The notes under the pieces were generated by a model. That model saw only the letters and a program-made list of their open reading frames with translations, made no database searches and had not been told where the DNA came from. Shown here piece after piece: positions 44,876-52,617 of a stretch of DNA of 64,000 nt; positions within the stretch are counted from its first letter, which is position 1; every line of letters starts with the position of its first letter. Made by a program: the position numbers and the translations under genes. Source of the stretch: Polynucleobacter aenigmaticus (GTDB lineage Bacteria > Pseudomonadota > Gammaproteobacteria > Burkholderiales > Burkholderiaceae); the NCBI RefSeq assembly GCF_002206635.1, contig NZ_NGUO01000008.1, forward strand, positions 1-64,000, read 5' to 3'.

Positions 44876-45700
44876 TCAAGCAGCTTTTAATTTAGATTGG
44901 GCGGCTAAACGCTCATCTTCAATTGCTTTAGCCTCATCAGCTAGTTTCTGTGCTTTTTCTTTTTCAGCGCCGACACTGGAGCAAGCTGCTAACGCTGATT
45001 TAACTGCTGTTCCACTTTGGATGACTCTGCGGATTGCAAAACTGCCATCATCTTCTCGTGTTGCCAGCAATACAACACCTTCCTCTAGTTGCTCATTTGA
45101 GAATGAGGCATTAAGAGAATCACTTTGTACCTTCGCTAGTATTTCGCCATCGAGTACGGTACGTCCTAATTCCACCTTCTGAGCAATCGATTTGCCTTTA
45201 CTAGTAGCAGAGCGTCTAACTTCCTCAACGCCACCTTTTTCACGGAAATATTTTGGTAGATCAAGTACGCTCACTCTCTCAGCCATTGCTGCCTTCATAG
45301 CTGTGCTATAGGCATTAACCCTACGACGATCAACACCAAATACACATTTCACGATCTTAGTGATTAGTGGCGAGCTGTCGCTGAACTTGTATTCATGGGT
45401 CTTGATGTAGTTCGCTAGACCTTTTTTAAGGCTTTTGGCAATATTGTCTGAGCCTTGCATCGTGTTGTTTAGGGCGTAGCAATGCTGCAAGATTCCATAT
45501 AGGACATCATTGGCACTAGAAAGCTCAGTAGATTCCCAGTTTTTACGATATTCGACCAGTCGATCTATCGAATCACCGATGGCTTTTTCTGGATTGCTAC
45601 CTGTTAATAAATTGCCAATTCCCACTGCAAAAGGGTTGGCATTCGTTTTTTCAGCGTTAGGGGCGCTAACGCCTGATTCGACTACAGTAGTTTCACTCAT
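44876..45700 (-). CDS. Island protein of unknown function with helical C-terminus
   Basis: The 274-residue protein starts at ATG 45700, set by AGGAG seven bases upstream; a longer frame to 45748 lacks such a site. The middle contains LITKIVKCVFGVDRRRVNAY and STAMKAAMAERVSVLDLPKY, and the C-terminus is a charged helix (EKEKAQKLADEAKAIEDERL) likely to form a coiled coil. I do not recognise a family. It lies just upstream of the AAA+ gene on the same strand and is divergent from the gene at 45838, with a 137-bp promoter region between. Confidence 0.65.
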   Translation of the reverse strand: MSETTVVESGVSAPNAEKTNANPFAVGIGNLLTGSNPEKAIGDSIDRLVEYRKNWESTELSSANDVLYGILQHCYALNNTMQGSDNIAKSLKKGLANYIKTHEYKFSDSSPLITKIVKCVFGVDRRRVNAYSTAMKAAMAERVSVLDLPKYFREKGGVEEVRRSATSKGKSIAQKVELGRTVLDGEILAKVQSDSLNASFSNEQLEEGVVLLATREDDGSFAIRRVIQSGTAVKSALAACSSVGAEKEKAQKLADEAKAIEDERLAAQSKLKAA

Positions 45701-45837
45701 GGATTTTCTCCTGAAATTGTTAAAAATGTGATGGTGAATTCCATTCACAATCTGATTTCACTTCAGCATCCCTGTAGTGAATACATACAAAATTTAGAAT
45801 TAAAAAAAGTAGGTAAATTTAGGCTGGAGATATCCGC

Positions 45838-46653
45838 ATGGGCGGAAAACTTTGTGCGGAGCAGCAAGACTGTCATCAGGAGATGGCGAGGCTTTTCTTT
45901 AACTTTTTACGTATAAGTCCTAGCTATACCGCCGCTAGCAAGTATGTGAGACCAAAACGATTAACTAAGAAAATGAGTCTTGATAATCGTAAGATCTTAG
46001 ATTGTTACTCCAAGTACGGTTGTGTCTTAGATTGTCTATTTACGACTTGGTTTGAAGGTCATAAGAAGCAGCTGATGGATTCGTCTCCTCCAGTAATTGA
46101 AATTATTAAAGGCAAAGACAGGTTTTTTGTTTGTGATGACGACGTATTGCTAAAGCTTTGTAGCGATCAAGACCCCCCATCAATATCCCAACTGGTTAAT
46201 GCTTTATCGCAAATTTGGCCAAATACTCAAATCAAGCAAATTCATAGTCAAGTACTTAAAGGCGCTAAATTAAAGAATATGTGGAAAGATTTGCTCCTAA
46301 TCTATACCATGGCTTCAAATCCCGATACTGAGCTCTGGAGGGCTGGGGCAATGGCAATGCTAGTAGATCGCTTTATCGGGAGGTTAGACCCATTGGCAGC
46401 AAGGCACAAAAGTGGGGATGATCACATGCGGCGCCATATGACCTTAATGGTCATGAGGCACAAGGAAAGCGCTTTAAATATCTCAGAGCAGGCTGCACTT
46501 GGTATATTCCCACAACAAGAATTAGGTAAAAGCTTTCAAACCCGCTTTAATTTTGAAGATGAAAATTTTGCTAGCCGATTATTTTCATTAGGTAATCACG
46601 AGTTTGACTGCGCAAAAGATCGAGTATCGCAATTGACTAGGCATGCCTGTTAG
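45838..46653 (+). CDS. Island protein of unknown function
   Basis: The 271-residue frame begins at ATG 45838, preceded by GGAG. It has no signal peptide or membrane segment. Features include a Cys-rich start (CAEQQDC, DCYSKYGCVLDCLF), a globular middle (DPPSISQLVNALSQIWPNTQ) and a helical region with MLVDRFIGRLDPLAARHKSG and HMRRHMTLMVMRHKES. No family is recognised. Its stop lies two bases before palindrome copy 4. It is convergent with the short recombinase gene. DNA here is more AT-rich than the core genome. Confidence 0.6.
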   Translation: MGGKLCAEQQDCHQEMARLFFNFLRISPSYTAASKYVRPKRLTKKMSLDNRKILDCYSKYGCVLDCLFTTWFEGHKKQLMDSSPPVIEIIKGKDRFFVCDDDVLLKLCSDQDPPSISQLVNALSQIWPNTQIKQIHSQVLKGAKLKNMWKDLLLIYTMASNPDTELWRAGAMAMLVDRFIGRLDPLAARHKSGDDHMRRHMTLMVMRHKESALNISEQAALGIFPQQELGKSFQTRFNFEDENFASRLFSLGNHEFDCAKDRVSQLTRHAC

Positions 46654-46654
46654 A

Positions 46655-46670
46655 GTCGGTTTTACCCGAC
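46655..46670 (+). repeat. Island palindrome copy 4 (GTCGG-TTTTAC-CCGAC)
   Basis: It sits in the 23-bp gap between two convergent genes, the unknown gene ending at 46653 and the short recombinase ending at 46677, so it could end both transcripts. Confidence 0.75.
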
Positions 46671-46676
46671 TGCCAT

Positions 46677-47243
46677 TTAAATTAGCTCGACAGCATTCCT
46701 CTTTTGCTCATCATTGACATCGATATATCTCTGAGTCACTGCAATCGATCTATGACCTGCAAGGCTGGCTAAGATTCGAACACCAATCCCTTTATTAGCG
46801 AGGGTAGTAATAAAGAATTTTCTTCCTGAATGGCTGCTGCCACCGCTAATGCCAACATTCTTATAAAGCTGATAGAACCACACACATAAGCCATTAGCAC
46901 TAAATCCCAAACGATGATCTGTATGAAAGAGGGGAATATCAGCTTCTTTTATGTATCTTGTTGTTAAGTAGTTGGCCAATTCAGCCTGTAAACGCTGTGA
47001 GACAAATACAGTCCTAGGGTGCTTACCCTTGGTTTGTGCGGCCGATAGGCGGATTTCATTTTTAATAGTGCCATCGAGATTTAATACATCGCCCATTTTC
47101 AAGCTGGCAATTTCGGCAACGCGAAGTCCACCAAGAAAGCTTGTAAGTATTAACGCTCTATCGCGCAAGGCATATTTTTTGGTGCTGACGTAATTAAGAA
47201 CTAGATCTAGTTCTGTTTGAGATAGTGTTTTTGCTTGTGCCAT
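46677..47243 (-). CDS. Catalytic-domain-only tyrosine recombinase
   Basis: The 188-residue protein contains only the catalytic half of a tyrosine recombinase: SFLGGLRVAEIASLKMGDV with the first Arg, a beta hairpin with TKGKHPRTVFV (active Lys), SHSGRKFFITTLANKG (HxxR), SLAGHRSIAVTQRYIDVND (His and nucleophile Tyr). All six catalytic positions appear present. Size and layout recall FimB/FimE-type invertases or the recombinases of small mobile elements. It lacks the N-terminal core-binding domain. AAGGAG precedes ATG 47243. Confidence 0.85.
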   Translation of the reverse strand: MAQAKTLSQTELDLVLNYVSTKKYALRDRALILTSFLGGLRVAEIASLKMGDVLNLDGTIKNEIRLSAAQTKGKHPRTVFVSQRLQAELANYLTTRYIKEADIPLFHTDHRLGFSANGLCVWFYQLYKNVGISGGSSHSGRKFFITTLANKGIGVRILASLAGHRSIAVTQRYIDVNDEQKRNAVELI

Positions 47244-47366
47244 TTAATTCTCCTTAGATAAATAAAAAGTGTGTATTTAGTATGTTTTCTAAGTCTTAAA
47301 AGGTCGACCGAAATTTGTTTATTTGGCCATCAAAAAATATCTTCCAAGAATCAATGACTTACAAGG

Positions 47367-47405
47367 CAGGTTAAGAAAAGTACAATTTTCTTAACCTGTT
47401 CTTTA
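47367..47405. terminator. Perfect 13-bp hairpin
   Basis: CAGGTTAAGAAAA, loop GTACAA, TTTTCTTAACCTG, followed on the plus strand by TTCTTTAT. The stem could be a terminator on either strand or a recombinase or regulator site. It lies about 125 bp upstream of the recombinase start. Confidence 0.5.
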
Positions 47406-47486
47406 TGCAGTATTTATAAAAAATCGCTTCTTTTCGTGGGATTTAGACAACAGCTAAACGGACTTAAACCAGCGATCCTCGAGTAA

Positions 47487-47581
47487 CACCTCAAATTCGC
47501 GCTATACGCTGTTTTTAGTAATTCCAGCTACTCAGTAATGCGAAGCTGTTAGATCTTTGCGTATAGGGCTTTTTTGAGGTG
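47487..47581. repeat. Nested inverted repeat, about 95 bp
   Basis: Outer arms CACCTCAAA (47487-47495) and TTTGAGGTG (47573-47581) enclose inner arms CTATACGC (47502-47509) and GCGTATAG (47559-47566). The 49-base centre also contains short complementary runs. It would fold as one long imperfect stem. It lies just downstream of the gene that ends at 47608 on the minus strand. Confidence 0.55.
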
Positions 47582-47607
47582 AATTTTGTATAAATTTAAA
47601 GCGTCAA

Positions 47608-48057
47608 TTAGTTTAAATCCACATTGGTTGCTATAAACACTGGCTTATTAACGCCAGTACTTTTGCAAAGATGTACATCTAGCGTCCAGGAATCCTTGGT
47701 GTTGTTTGCTTGATCTTCAATCTCTAAATGCAGCTCCTTGGTTTCTGGGGAGTAGATGCTAAATCCACCAACAACCAGTTTTGTTTTGGTCAGTGGATCG
47801 TAGTGCTGGATCCAGGACATTAGAACGCCCGGTTGTTCTGCAATACCAGCATCGCTGAGTTTTCGAACAGTTGCCATCTGCTCATCTGTTTTGGCAGTAT
47901 TTTCCCAATTGCTATATTCAAAGTAATCCACTAGGTATTTTTGATTTGGACTGCCTAGCTCTACTGAGCCATTAAACATCGCTCTTCTAAACAAGCCTTT
48001 ACCGAAGGTGGTATTAAATTTCTCGTTCATAAATCCTCTAACTACAATTTCTCTCAT
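47608..48057 (-). CDS. Island protein of unknown function
   Basis: The 149-residue frame starts at ATG 48057 with a strong ribosome-binding site (AAAAGGAG, seven bases upstream), so it is very likely translated. It has no signal peptide or membrane helix. The sequence is beta-rich with acidic patches (VELGSPNQKYLVDYFEYSNW, KELHLEIEDQANNTKDSWTL). I do not recognise a family. Confidence 0.6.
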   Translation of the reverse strand: MREIVVRGFMNEKFNTTFGKGLFRRAMFNGSVELGSPNQKYLVDYFEYSNWENTAKTDEQMATVRKLSDAGIAEQPGVLMSWIQHYDPLTKTKLVVGGFSIYSPETKELHLEIEDQANNTKDSWTLDVHLCKSTGVNKPVFIATNVDLN

Positions 48058-48428
48058 ATCGTTCTCCTTTTTTCAAATTGATTGAGTTCTCGTTGCGAGC
48101 TGTTGCTTTCGTAGCTTGGTTGCTAGAGGAGTAGATCCAAAAAGATGTTGCTTTGAGTTCAGTTGCAGATCTCAAAGAGATAGTCACTAAGTCGTGTTGC
48201 TAGTCAGAGCTACTCATTTGCCACTCGAGTAACTAGTAACTCACTACCAGTAACTTCTTTATCTATTTGCGACCGCACTTTGAAACACAGCAACTCGCAA
48301 AAGTATTTAGCTCTTGTTAAGAAAACCCATTAATTTCTGGCTCAAAATTAGTCAAAATAAAAAAGAGGTTGTCCAATCCAATATTCCGAAAATAAATTGA
48401 AATGGCTCTTTCATTTACAGGAGGGAAT
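48058..48428. other. Divergent intergenic region
   Basis: About 370 bp without a gene between two divergent genes. It contains repeated GTAACT/AGTAAC units near 48230-48260. A possible promoter for the plus-strand gene is TTGTCC (48369-48374), 18 bp, TAAATT (48393-48398). Nothing else is recognised. Confidence 0.45.
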
Positions 48429-48869
48429 ATGAGCGCATTGACCGCATTAAAACTAGTGGCTCTCAAGAAGCCGGTTCATCAACCAGCGATTGTGATTCGG
48501 AGGAACAAGCTTTCGAGCCGATTATGGGAGCAGATCCAGTTGGCTAAAGGGCAGATGTCAGGAACGCCTTTTGTACTAATGAAGTTTCGTAGCATTAAAG
48601 ATAAAGAGACAGGAGTTCGTAAGCATGTAGAAGTGCCAAAGAGGATTAAGCCCTGGTGGTTTCAAACAGAGGAGGGCAAAGTCTGCGTATCCATTAGATA
48701 TGGAGCTTGCACAATTGAATTGGCCAAAGGAAAGCCCAGTATTCAAGTAGATAGTGCTGAGGACTTAATTAAGGCACTAGAAACAGTTAAGGTTGCTGTG
48801 GAAGCAGGGGATTTAGATACCCAGATTGAAAATGCTAGCGGTTCATTAAAAGCAGGATTTCATAAGTAA
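48429..48869 (+). CDS. DUF6641-like island protein
   Basis: A 146-residue protein from ATG 48429, set by AGGAGGG just upstream; a frame from 48402 lacks a site. The N-terminus MSALTALKLVALKKPVHQPA and VIRRNKLSSRLWEQIQLAKG match a short family often found beside integrases in proteobacterial islands (DUF6641 as I recall it). The C-terminal half has YGACTIELAKGKPSIQVDS and a helical end. The function is unknown. It lies 73 bp before integrase 3. Confidence 0.6.
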   Translation: MSALTALKLVALKKPVHQPAIVIRRNKLSSRLWEQIQLAKGQMSGTPFVLMKFRSIKDKETGVRKHVEVPKRIKPWWFQTEEGKVCVSIRYGACTIELAKGKPSIQVDSAEDLIKALETVKVAVEAGDLDTQIENASGSLKAGFHK

Positions 48870-48942
48870 GTTGGAAGAGGGTGTCGCGCTAAACGTGGCA
48901 CCCATCGCTGAGCAATCCAACTTTACTTTAATAAGGAAAACT

Positions 48943-49968
48943 ATGCGAGCCGTTGTTATAAAACCCCACTCAATTGTCTTTAATAAAGTCGAACGCTTAA
49001 TCCATGTAAATGGAATGAGTTTCGAAGAGGAATTCATTGCAAAAGTCATCAGTGAGCATTTGGCTAAACAGAAAAATGGCAAGCTGCCCACAATCACAGA
49101 TGCCTTTGAGATTTATATGCACGAAGCTAAATCTTCTCATCGCTCCACTTTTGTTAAACACGCAAACTATCACTTTCGCAGTTTTAAGGAATTCTTTGGC
49201 GATTTAACTCTAGATGAGCTCAAGCATTGGCACATTACTGAATACAGGGATTACCAATTAAATAGAGGATTAAGCCCTGTAAGTATTCGTAAACATAACA
49301 ACACCCTTAATGCCATGCTAAATGTAGCTTTTAAACATTTGAATATAGATAGGCTAAGCCCATTTAGAGCATTAAAAATTAGAGGTGAGGGCGAAACAAA
49401 ACGTTCAATGCCAATCATCACCACTCTGTTGATAAACCAAGTAAAAGAGCATTTATTAAAAAGCCCTTCGCCACACAAATTGATAGCATTAATCCAGCTT
49501 AATACTGGATTTAGATTATCTGAGCCGTTATTTGCTAGGTTGGAAGACTGTGTTCTAGATCACGACATTCCGCACTTGTGGATTAGGCGGAATGCTTTAA
49601 GTGATAGAAAGACCAAGTCCAGCATTAGGGCTGTGCCACTTTGTGGCGTTTCGCTTGATGCCGCTAAAGAGCTATACAAGATTGCTAAGAAGCGAAATAG
49701 CGATTGGTTTGTACCGCATTATGCAAGGGATAACGGTAATTCAAGTTGCTCTCAAATCATTAAGAAAACCTTAAAAGAGTTTGACTTCAAAAGCCATATG
49801 TTTAGGCATGCAATCATTGATAGGCTAAAGGCTTGTAATGACATACCTACACGTCTAGCGGAGAGTATTACAGGGCATAGTAGTGGCGGCAGCGAATTTA
49901 ATATGTATGGGACTGTAGGTTACACACTAGAGCAAAAGCGAGATGTGATTTTGAAGGTATTGATTTAA
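48943..49968 (+). CDS. Tyrosine recombinase (integrase 3)
   Basis: About 341 residues with an N-terminal SAM-like domain (DAFEIYMHEAKSSHRSTFVK, HITEYRDYQLNRGLSPVSIR) and a catalytic domain: LNTGFRLSEPLFARLEDC with the first Arg, TKSSIRAVPLCG with Lys, HMFRHAIIDRLKA (HxxR), TGHSSGGSEFNMYGTVGYTL with His and Tyr. ATG 48943 follows AAGGAAAACT and is preferred to TTG 48871, which has no ribosome-binding site. It is the recombinase nearest the right att copy (50547), the usual place for the island integrase. Confidence 0.87.
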   Translation: MRAVVIKPHSIVFNKVERLIHVNGMSFEEEFIAKVISEHLAKQKNGKLPTITDAFEIYMHEAKSSHRSTFVKHANYHFRSFKEFFGDLTLDELKHWHITEYRDYQLNRGLSPVSIRKHNNTLNAMLNVAFKHLNIDRLSPFRALKIRGEGETKRSMPIITTLLINQVKEHLLKSPSPHKLIALIQLNTGFRLSEPLFARLEDCVLDHDIPHLWIRRNALSDRKTKSSIRAVPLCGVSLDAAKELYKIAKKRNSDWFVPHYARDNGNSSCSQIIKKTLKEFDFKSHMFRHAIIDRLKACNDIPTRLAESITGHSSGGSEFNMYGTVGYTLEQKRDVILKVLI

Positions 49969-50023
49969 GTATTGAAAGTGCCCTGTTTAACGCGGTACTA
50001 TTTCTTATCCGCTAAATACTTGT

Positions 50024-50314
50024 ATGAACAAGTATCAAGCTGGTGTGCGTGTAAAAGGTCAATTGGTTAAAACAGTCGTATTTGCTGATAACCCTATACA
50101 CGCACGTTTAATTTTGCAGTATCAATTTGGCATGGATTCAATAGTGAGCTATCCCTCAGCCATTACTGAAGTAGCCACAATCAAGCCTTTAACTCCAGAT
50201 CAGCAACGTATTAAGTCAATGCAGGCTCGGGTCAAACAGGATCAAGCAACCGTGAAGGCTGAACGAGCTAGGCAGAAGATCCGGGCTGGACAGGCACAAC
50301 TGGCTAAGATTTAA
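50024..50314 (+). CDS. Small island protein of unknown function
   Basis: The 96-residue protein has a beta-rich N-terminal half (YQAGVRVKGQLVKTVVFADN, HARLILQYQFGMDSIV) and a basic helical C-terminus (QARVKQDQATVKAERARQKI). Small genes of this type often sit beside the integrase in Burkholderiales islands, but the family is not recognised. It starts at ATG 50024, 55 bp after integrase 3, without a strong ribosome-binding site. Confidence 0.55.
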   Translation: MNKYQAGVRVKGQLVKTVVFADNPIHARLILQYQFGMDSIVSYPSAITEVATIKPLTPDQQRIKSMQARVKQDQATVKAERARQKIRAGQAQLAKI

Positions 50315-50400
50315 TTAAACATCTCTCCGTGATACCGAGTATGTTCAATTGATATTTCATGGTCTGGCTGCTAAGCGTCATTTAAAAGGACGCTTGGAAT

Positions 50401-50415
50401 GTCGGTTTAACCGAC
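50401..50415 (+). repeat. Island palindrome copy 5 (GTCGG-TTTAA-CCGAC)
   Basis: Same core as copy 2. It lies 131 bp before the right att repeat, in the gene-free 50315-50546 stretch in which I see nothing else. Confidence 0.75.
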
Positions 50416-50546
50416 TCCGCATCTGCGAATGCCAAGCCATGTCCACCCAATTCCACCCAACCCCAACATTCTCGGTGCGTATGCCACACCTGATCTAGCA
50501 AGGCTTAAGTCATTGTTTCTGCTATTGATTTATATCATTTTTAAAG

Positions 50547-50587
50547 CTTCTAAGGCGTAGGTCGCACGTTCGAATCGTGCTGGGCAG
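50547..50587 (+). repeat. attR: 41-bp copy of the tRNA-Arg 3' half
   Basis: Identical to 33932-33972 and covers anticodon loop to acceptor. The next bases are ACCA, with discriminator A where the intact tRNA has G. It marks the right border of the island and cannot be a functional tRNA, because the 5' half is absent. Confidence 0.9.
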
Positions 50588-50684
50588 ACCAAATTCATAT
50601 TTCTTTGTATAAACCTAGGCTGTTCTATTGCGCTCAATTGACTTAATCATGAATCAAGCTTGATTGGCATATGAGCCCCAGTCC

Positions 50685-51239
50685 TTAATTGGAAATATTG
50701 CGCAAAACCTCGATGCGCTCACTTAATGGTGGGTGACTCATAAACAAGCGCTTTAAGCCTGTCGCCATACCGCCAGAGATGCCAAAAGCCTCCAATTGCT
50801 CTGGTAGATGCGTTTGATTGGCTGATTTTTGCAGGCGCTCAAGGGCACTAATCATTTTATGCTTGCCTTCAAGGTAAGCGGCTCCAGCATCTGCACGGTA
50901 CTCGCGATGACGACTAAACCACATCACAATTGCAGTAGCTAGAATACCCAGTACCAATTGCGCAATGATTGTAGTGACCCAATAGGCTGGCCCATGCCCT
51001 CGCTCTGTCTTGAAAACTAGCCGATCAATAATGTGTCCTACAACCCTCGATAAGAAGAATACGAAGGTATTAACAACCCCTTGGATAAGCGCTAGGGTCA
51101 CCATGTCACCATTGGCAACGTGACTTACCTCATGGGCTAGTACTGCTTCCGCCTCATCACGAGTCATACCTTGTAATAGGCCAGTGCTTACCGCTACCAA
51201 GGAATTATTGCGGAGCATGCCAGTGGCAAATGCATTGAT
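50685..51239 (-). pseudogene. htpX: htpX, 3' part (interrupted)
   Basis: Encodes the C-terminal about 184 residues of the membrane zinc protease Htp[21 protein letters not shown], the zinc site in [15 protein letters not shown] (HEVSH), membrane helices and [14 protein letters not shown]. HtpX degrades damaged inner-membrane proteins and overlaps in function with FtsH. The reading frame is intact but separated from its start by an IS element, so the protease is presumably lost. A TTG at 51242 could start this part but has no ribosome-binding site. The 5' part is at 52618-52950. Confidence 0.92.
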
Positions 51240-51309
51240 CAAAAGCGCGACAAACCTCGTCTCTTTAGGGCGGGGAAGGATAGCGTATCGGCGCAGCCGA
51301 TTTTTAGTG

Positions 51310-51338
51310 TTGGGGTTTCATTAATGACTGTATATAAT
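51310..51338 (+). promoter_or_regulatory. tnpB promoter
   Basis: TTGGGG (51310-51315), a 17-bp spacer and TATAAT (51333-51338). The start point would fall about two bases before the ATG at 51347, so the tnpB message is probably nearly leaderless. Confidence 0.6.
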
Positions 51339-51346
51339 CACAGTAT

Positions 51347-52573
51347 ATGCAACGCCTTTCAGCCTATCGCTTCGAGTTAAAACTCAATGGTGCGCAACAG
51401 CGCCAGTGCGCTCAGTTTGCAGGCGTTAAACGCTATATCTACAACAAAGCATTGGCCCTGCAACAGACCAATTACGCACAAGGCAACAAGTACATCAGTT
51501 ATGCCAGCATCGCAAAACACCTTAGTCCTTGGCGTAATGATCCTTTGGCACCATGGCTAAAAGAGGCTCCATTTCATACCCAGCAACAAGCACTCAAAGA
51601 CCTCGATCGTGCTTACAGCAATTTCTTTAAAGGTTTGAGCGATTTTCCCAAACCCAAGAGAAAAGGGCTTCATGAATCCTTTCGCTTTCCCGATCCCAAA
51701 CAGATTCAATTCGATCAGACCAACTCGCGCATTAAGTTGCCTAAGCTGGGTTGGATGCGCTACCGCAATAGCCGTGAAGTATCAGGTGAGCTGCGCAATG
51801 TCACTATTAGCCAGTCTGGCGGCAAATGGTTTATGTCCATTCAGACGCAAATGGAAGTCGATCAACCCATACCAGAAGGAGTTGACGCGGTTGGCATCGA
51901 TGTAGGTATTGCGAACTTTGCGGCCCTATCTAACGGTATTTTTATTGCGCCACTCGCCAGTTTTAAAAAACACGAGCAGCGCCTGGCCAAGTATCAACGG
52001 CGCATGAGTCATAAGGTCAAATTTAGCTATAACTGGAAAAAGGAAAAAGCCAAAGTTAATCAGATTCATAGCGATATTGCCAATGCTCGTAAAGACTTTC
52101 TGCACAAAACCACTACAACGATTTGCAAAAACCACGCTCTCGTTTGTATTGAAGATTTGCAGATTAGCAATATGTCTACGTCGAGCAAAGGCACTATCGA
52201 AAACCCTGGCAAGAATGTCAAAGCCAAGTCGGGATTAAACAAAGCTATTTTGGATCAAGGTTGGGGGGAGTTTAGACGCCAGCTAGAGTACAAGATGGCC
52301 TGGAATGGCGGCATGGTGATTGCAGTGCCACCGCAATACACCAGCCAAGCTTGCCCTAATCTTCAGTGTGGCCACATTGCCAAAGAGAATCGCAAGACCC
52401 AATCTCGCTTTAAGTGTGTATCTTGTGGTTATGAGAATCATGCTGATACGGTTGGTTCAATCAATATTTTAGAGCGCGGATTGCGCTTGTTAGCTTGTGG
52501 AGATCCGATGCCGTTAGATCGGTCTGTGAAGCAAGAACCCACCGAGACGACTTTCGATGCCCTTGCAGCGTAA
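51347..52573 (+). CDS. tnpB: TnpB RNA-guided nuclease, full length
   Basis: The 408-residue protein has an N-terminal wedge/helix-turn-helix region (RQCAQFAGVKRYIYNKALAL) and three RuvC motifs: VGIDVGIANFAALSNG (first Asp), LVCIEDLQISNMS (Glu) and NHADTVGSINILERG (last Asp). The zinc ribbon is ACPNLQCGH ... KCVSCGYEN. TnpB uses a guide RNA from the element's right end to cut empty donor sites next to its TAM, promoting repair from the copy that holds the element. All catalytic residues are present and there is no frameshift, so it may be active. It lies antisense to htpX. Confidence 0.93.
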   Translation: MQRLSAYRFELKLNGAQQRQCAQFAGVKRYIYNKALALQQTNYAQGNKYISYASIAKHLSPWRNDPLAPWLKEAPFHTQQQALKDLDRAYSNFFKGLSDFPKPKRKGLHESFRFPDPKQIQFDQTNSRIKLPKLGWMRYRNSREVSGELRNVTISQSGGKWFMSIQTQMEVDQPIPEGVDAVGIDVGIANFAALSNGIFIAPLASFKKHEQRLAKYQRRMSHKVKFSYNWKKEKAKVNQIHSDIANARKDFLHKTTTTICKNHALVCIEDLQISNMSTSSKGTIENPGKNVKAKSGLNKAILDQGWGEFRRQLEYKMAWNGGMVIAVPPQYTSQACPNLQCGHIAKENRKTQSRFKCVSCGYENHADTVGSINILERGLRLLACGDPMPLDRSVKQEPTETTFDALAA

Positions 52574-52617
52574 GCGTGGTAGGAATCCTCTTCCCTTCAG
52601 GGAGGGGAGGATGTCAA
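52480..52617 (+). ncRNA. Predicted omega-RNA scaffold at the right end
   Basis: The 3' end of tnpB and the right end should give the guide-RNA scaffold. The last hairpin pairs ATCCTC (52585-52590) with GAGGAT (52607-52612) and TTCCC with GGGAG around TTCA. The scaffold would end at 52617. The guide would be the next 16-20 bases of the flank, starting ATCAGGGGAGTC, which is htpX sequence. The 5' end is unknown. Confidence 0.45.

Larger units (their letters stand above)
47244..47607. other. Gene-free, hairpin-rich region of the island
   Basis: About 360 bp between the short recombinase and the gene at 47608. It holds a perfect 13-bp hairpin (47367-47398) and a large nested inverted repeat (47487-47581). 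I see no credible frame. Confidence 0.6.
33977..50587. mobile_element. Genomic island in tRNA-Arg with metal-efflux cargo
   Basis: The segment lies between the tRNA-Arg 3' half (33932-33972) and an exact 41-bp copy of it (50547-50587), the classic mark of tyrosine-recombinase integration. It carries metal-efflux genes in its left half. Three tyrosine recombinases, an AAA+ ATPase and unknown genes fill the right half. An integrase lies about 600 bp from the right border. No conjugation genes are visible, so transfer would need help. All five copies of a 15-16 bp palindrome I could find lie within it. Confidence 0.85.
51240..52617 (+). mobile_element. tnpB-only IS200/IS605-family element inserted in htpX
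   Basis: Joining the bases before 51240 to those after 52617 restores an uninterrupted htpX frame (YDSPD joined to INAFATG), so the 1378-bp borders are exact within ambiguity of shared bases. TTGAT (51235-51239) precedes the left end, the same target as ISDra2, and there is no target duplication, as expected for the family. The left end has a hairpin (ATCGGC-GCA-GCCGAT, 51287-51301, then T5). The right end has a long hairpin and ends GATGTCAA. There is no tnpA, so transposition needs a Y1 transposase in trans. Confidence 0.9.

Noticed and set aside
42770-49968. Three tyrosine recombinases read as a RIT (recombinase-in-trio) element
   Set aside because: RIT genes are adjacent, same-strand and overlapping; here they are spread over 7 kb on both strands and belong to different types.
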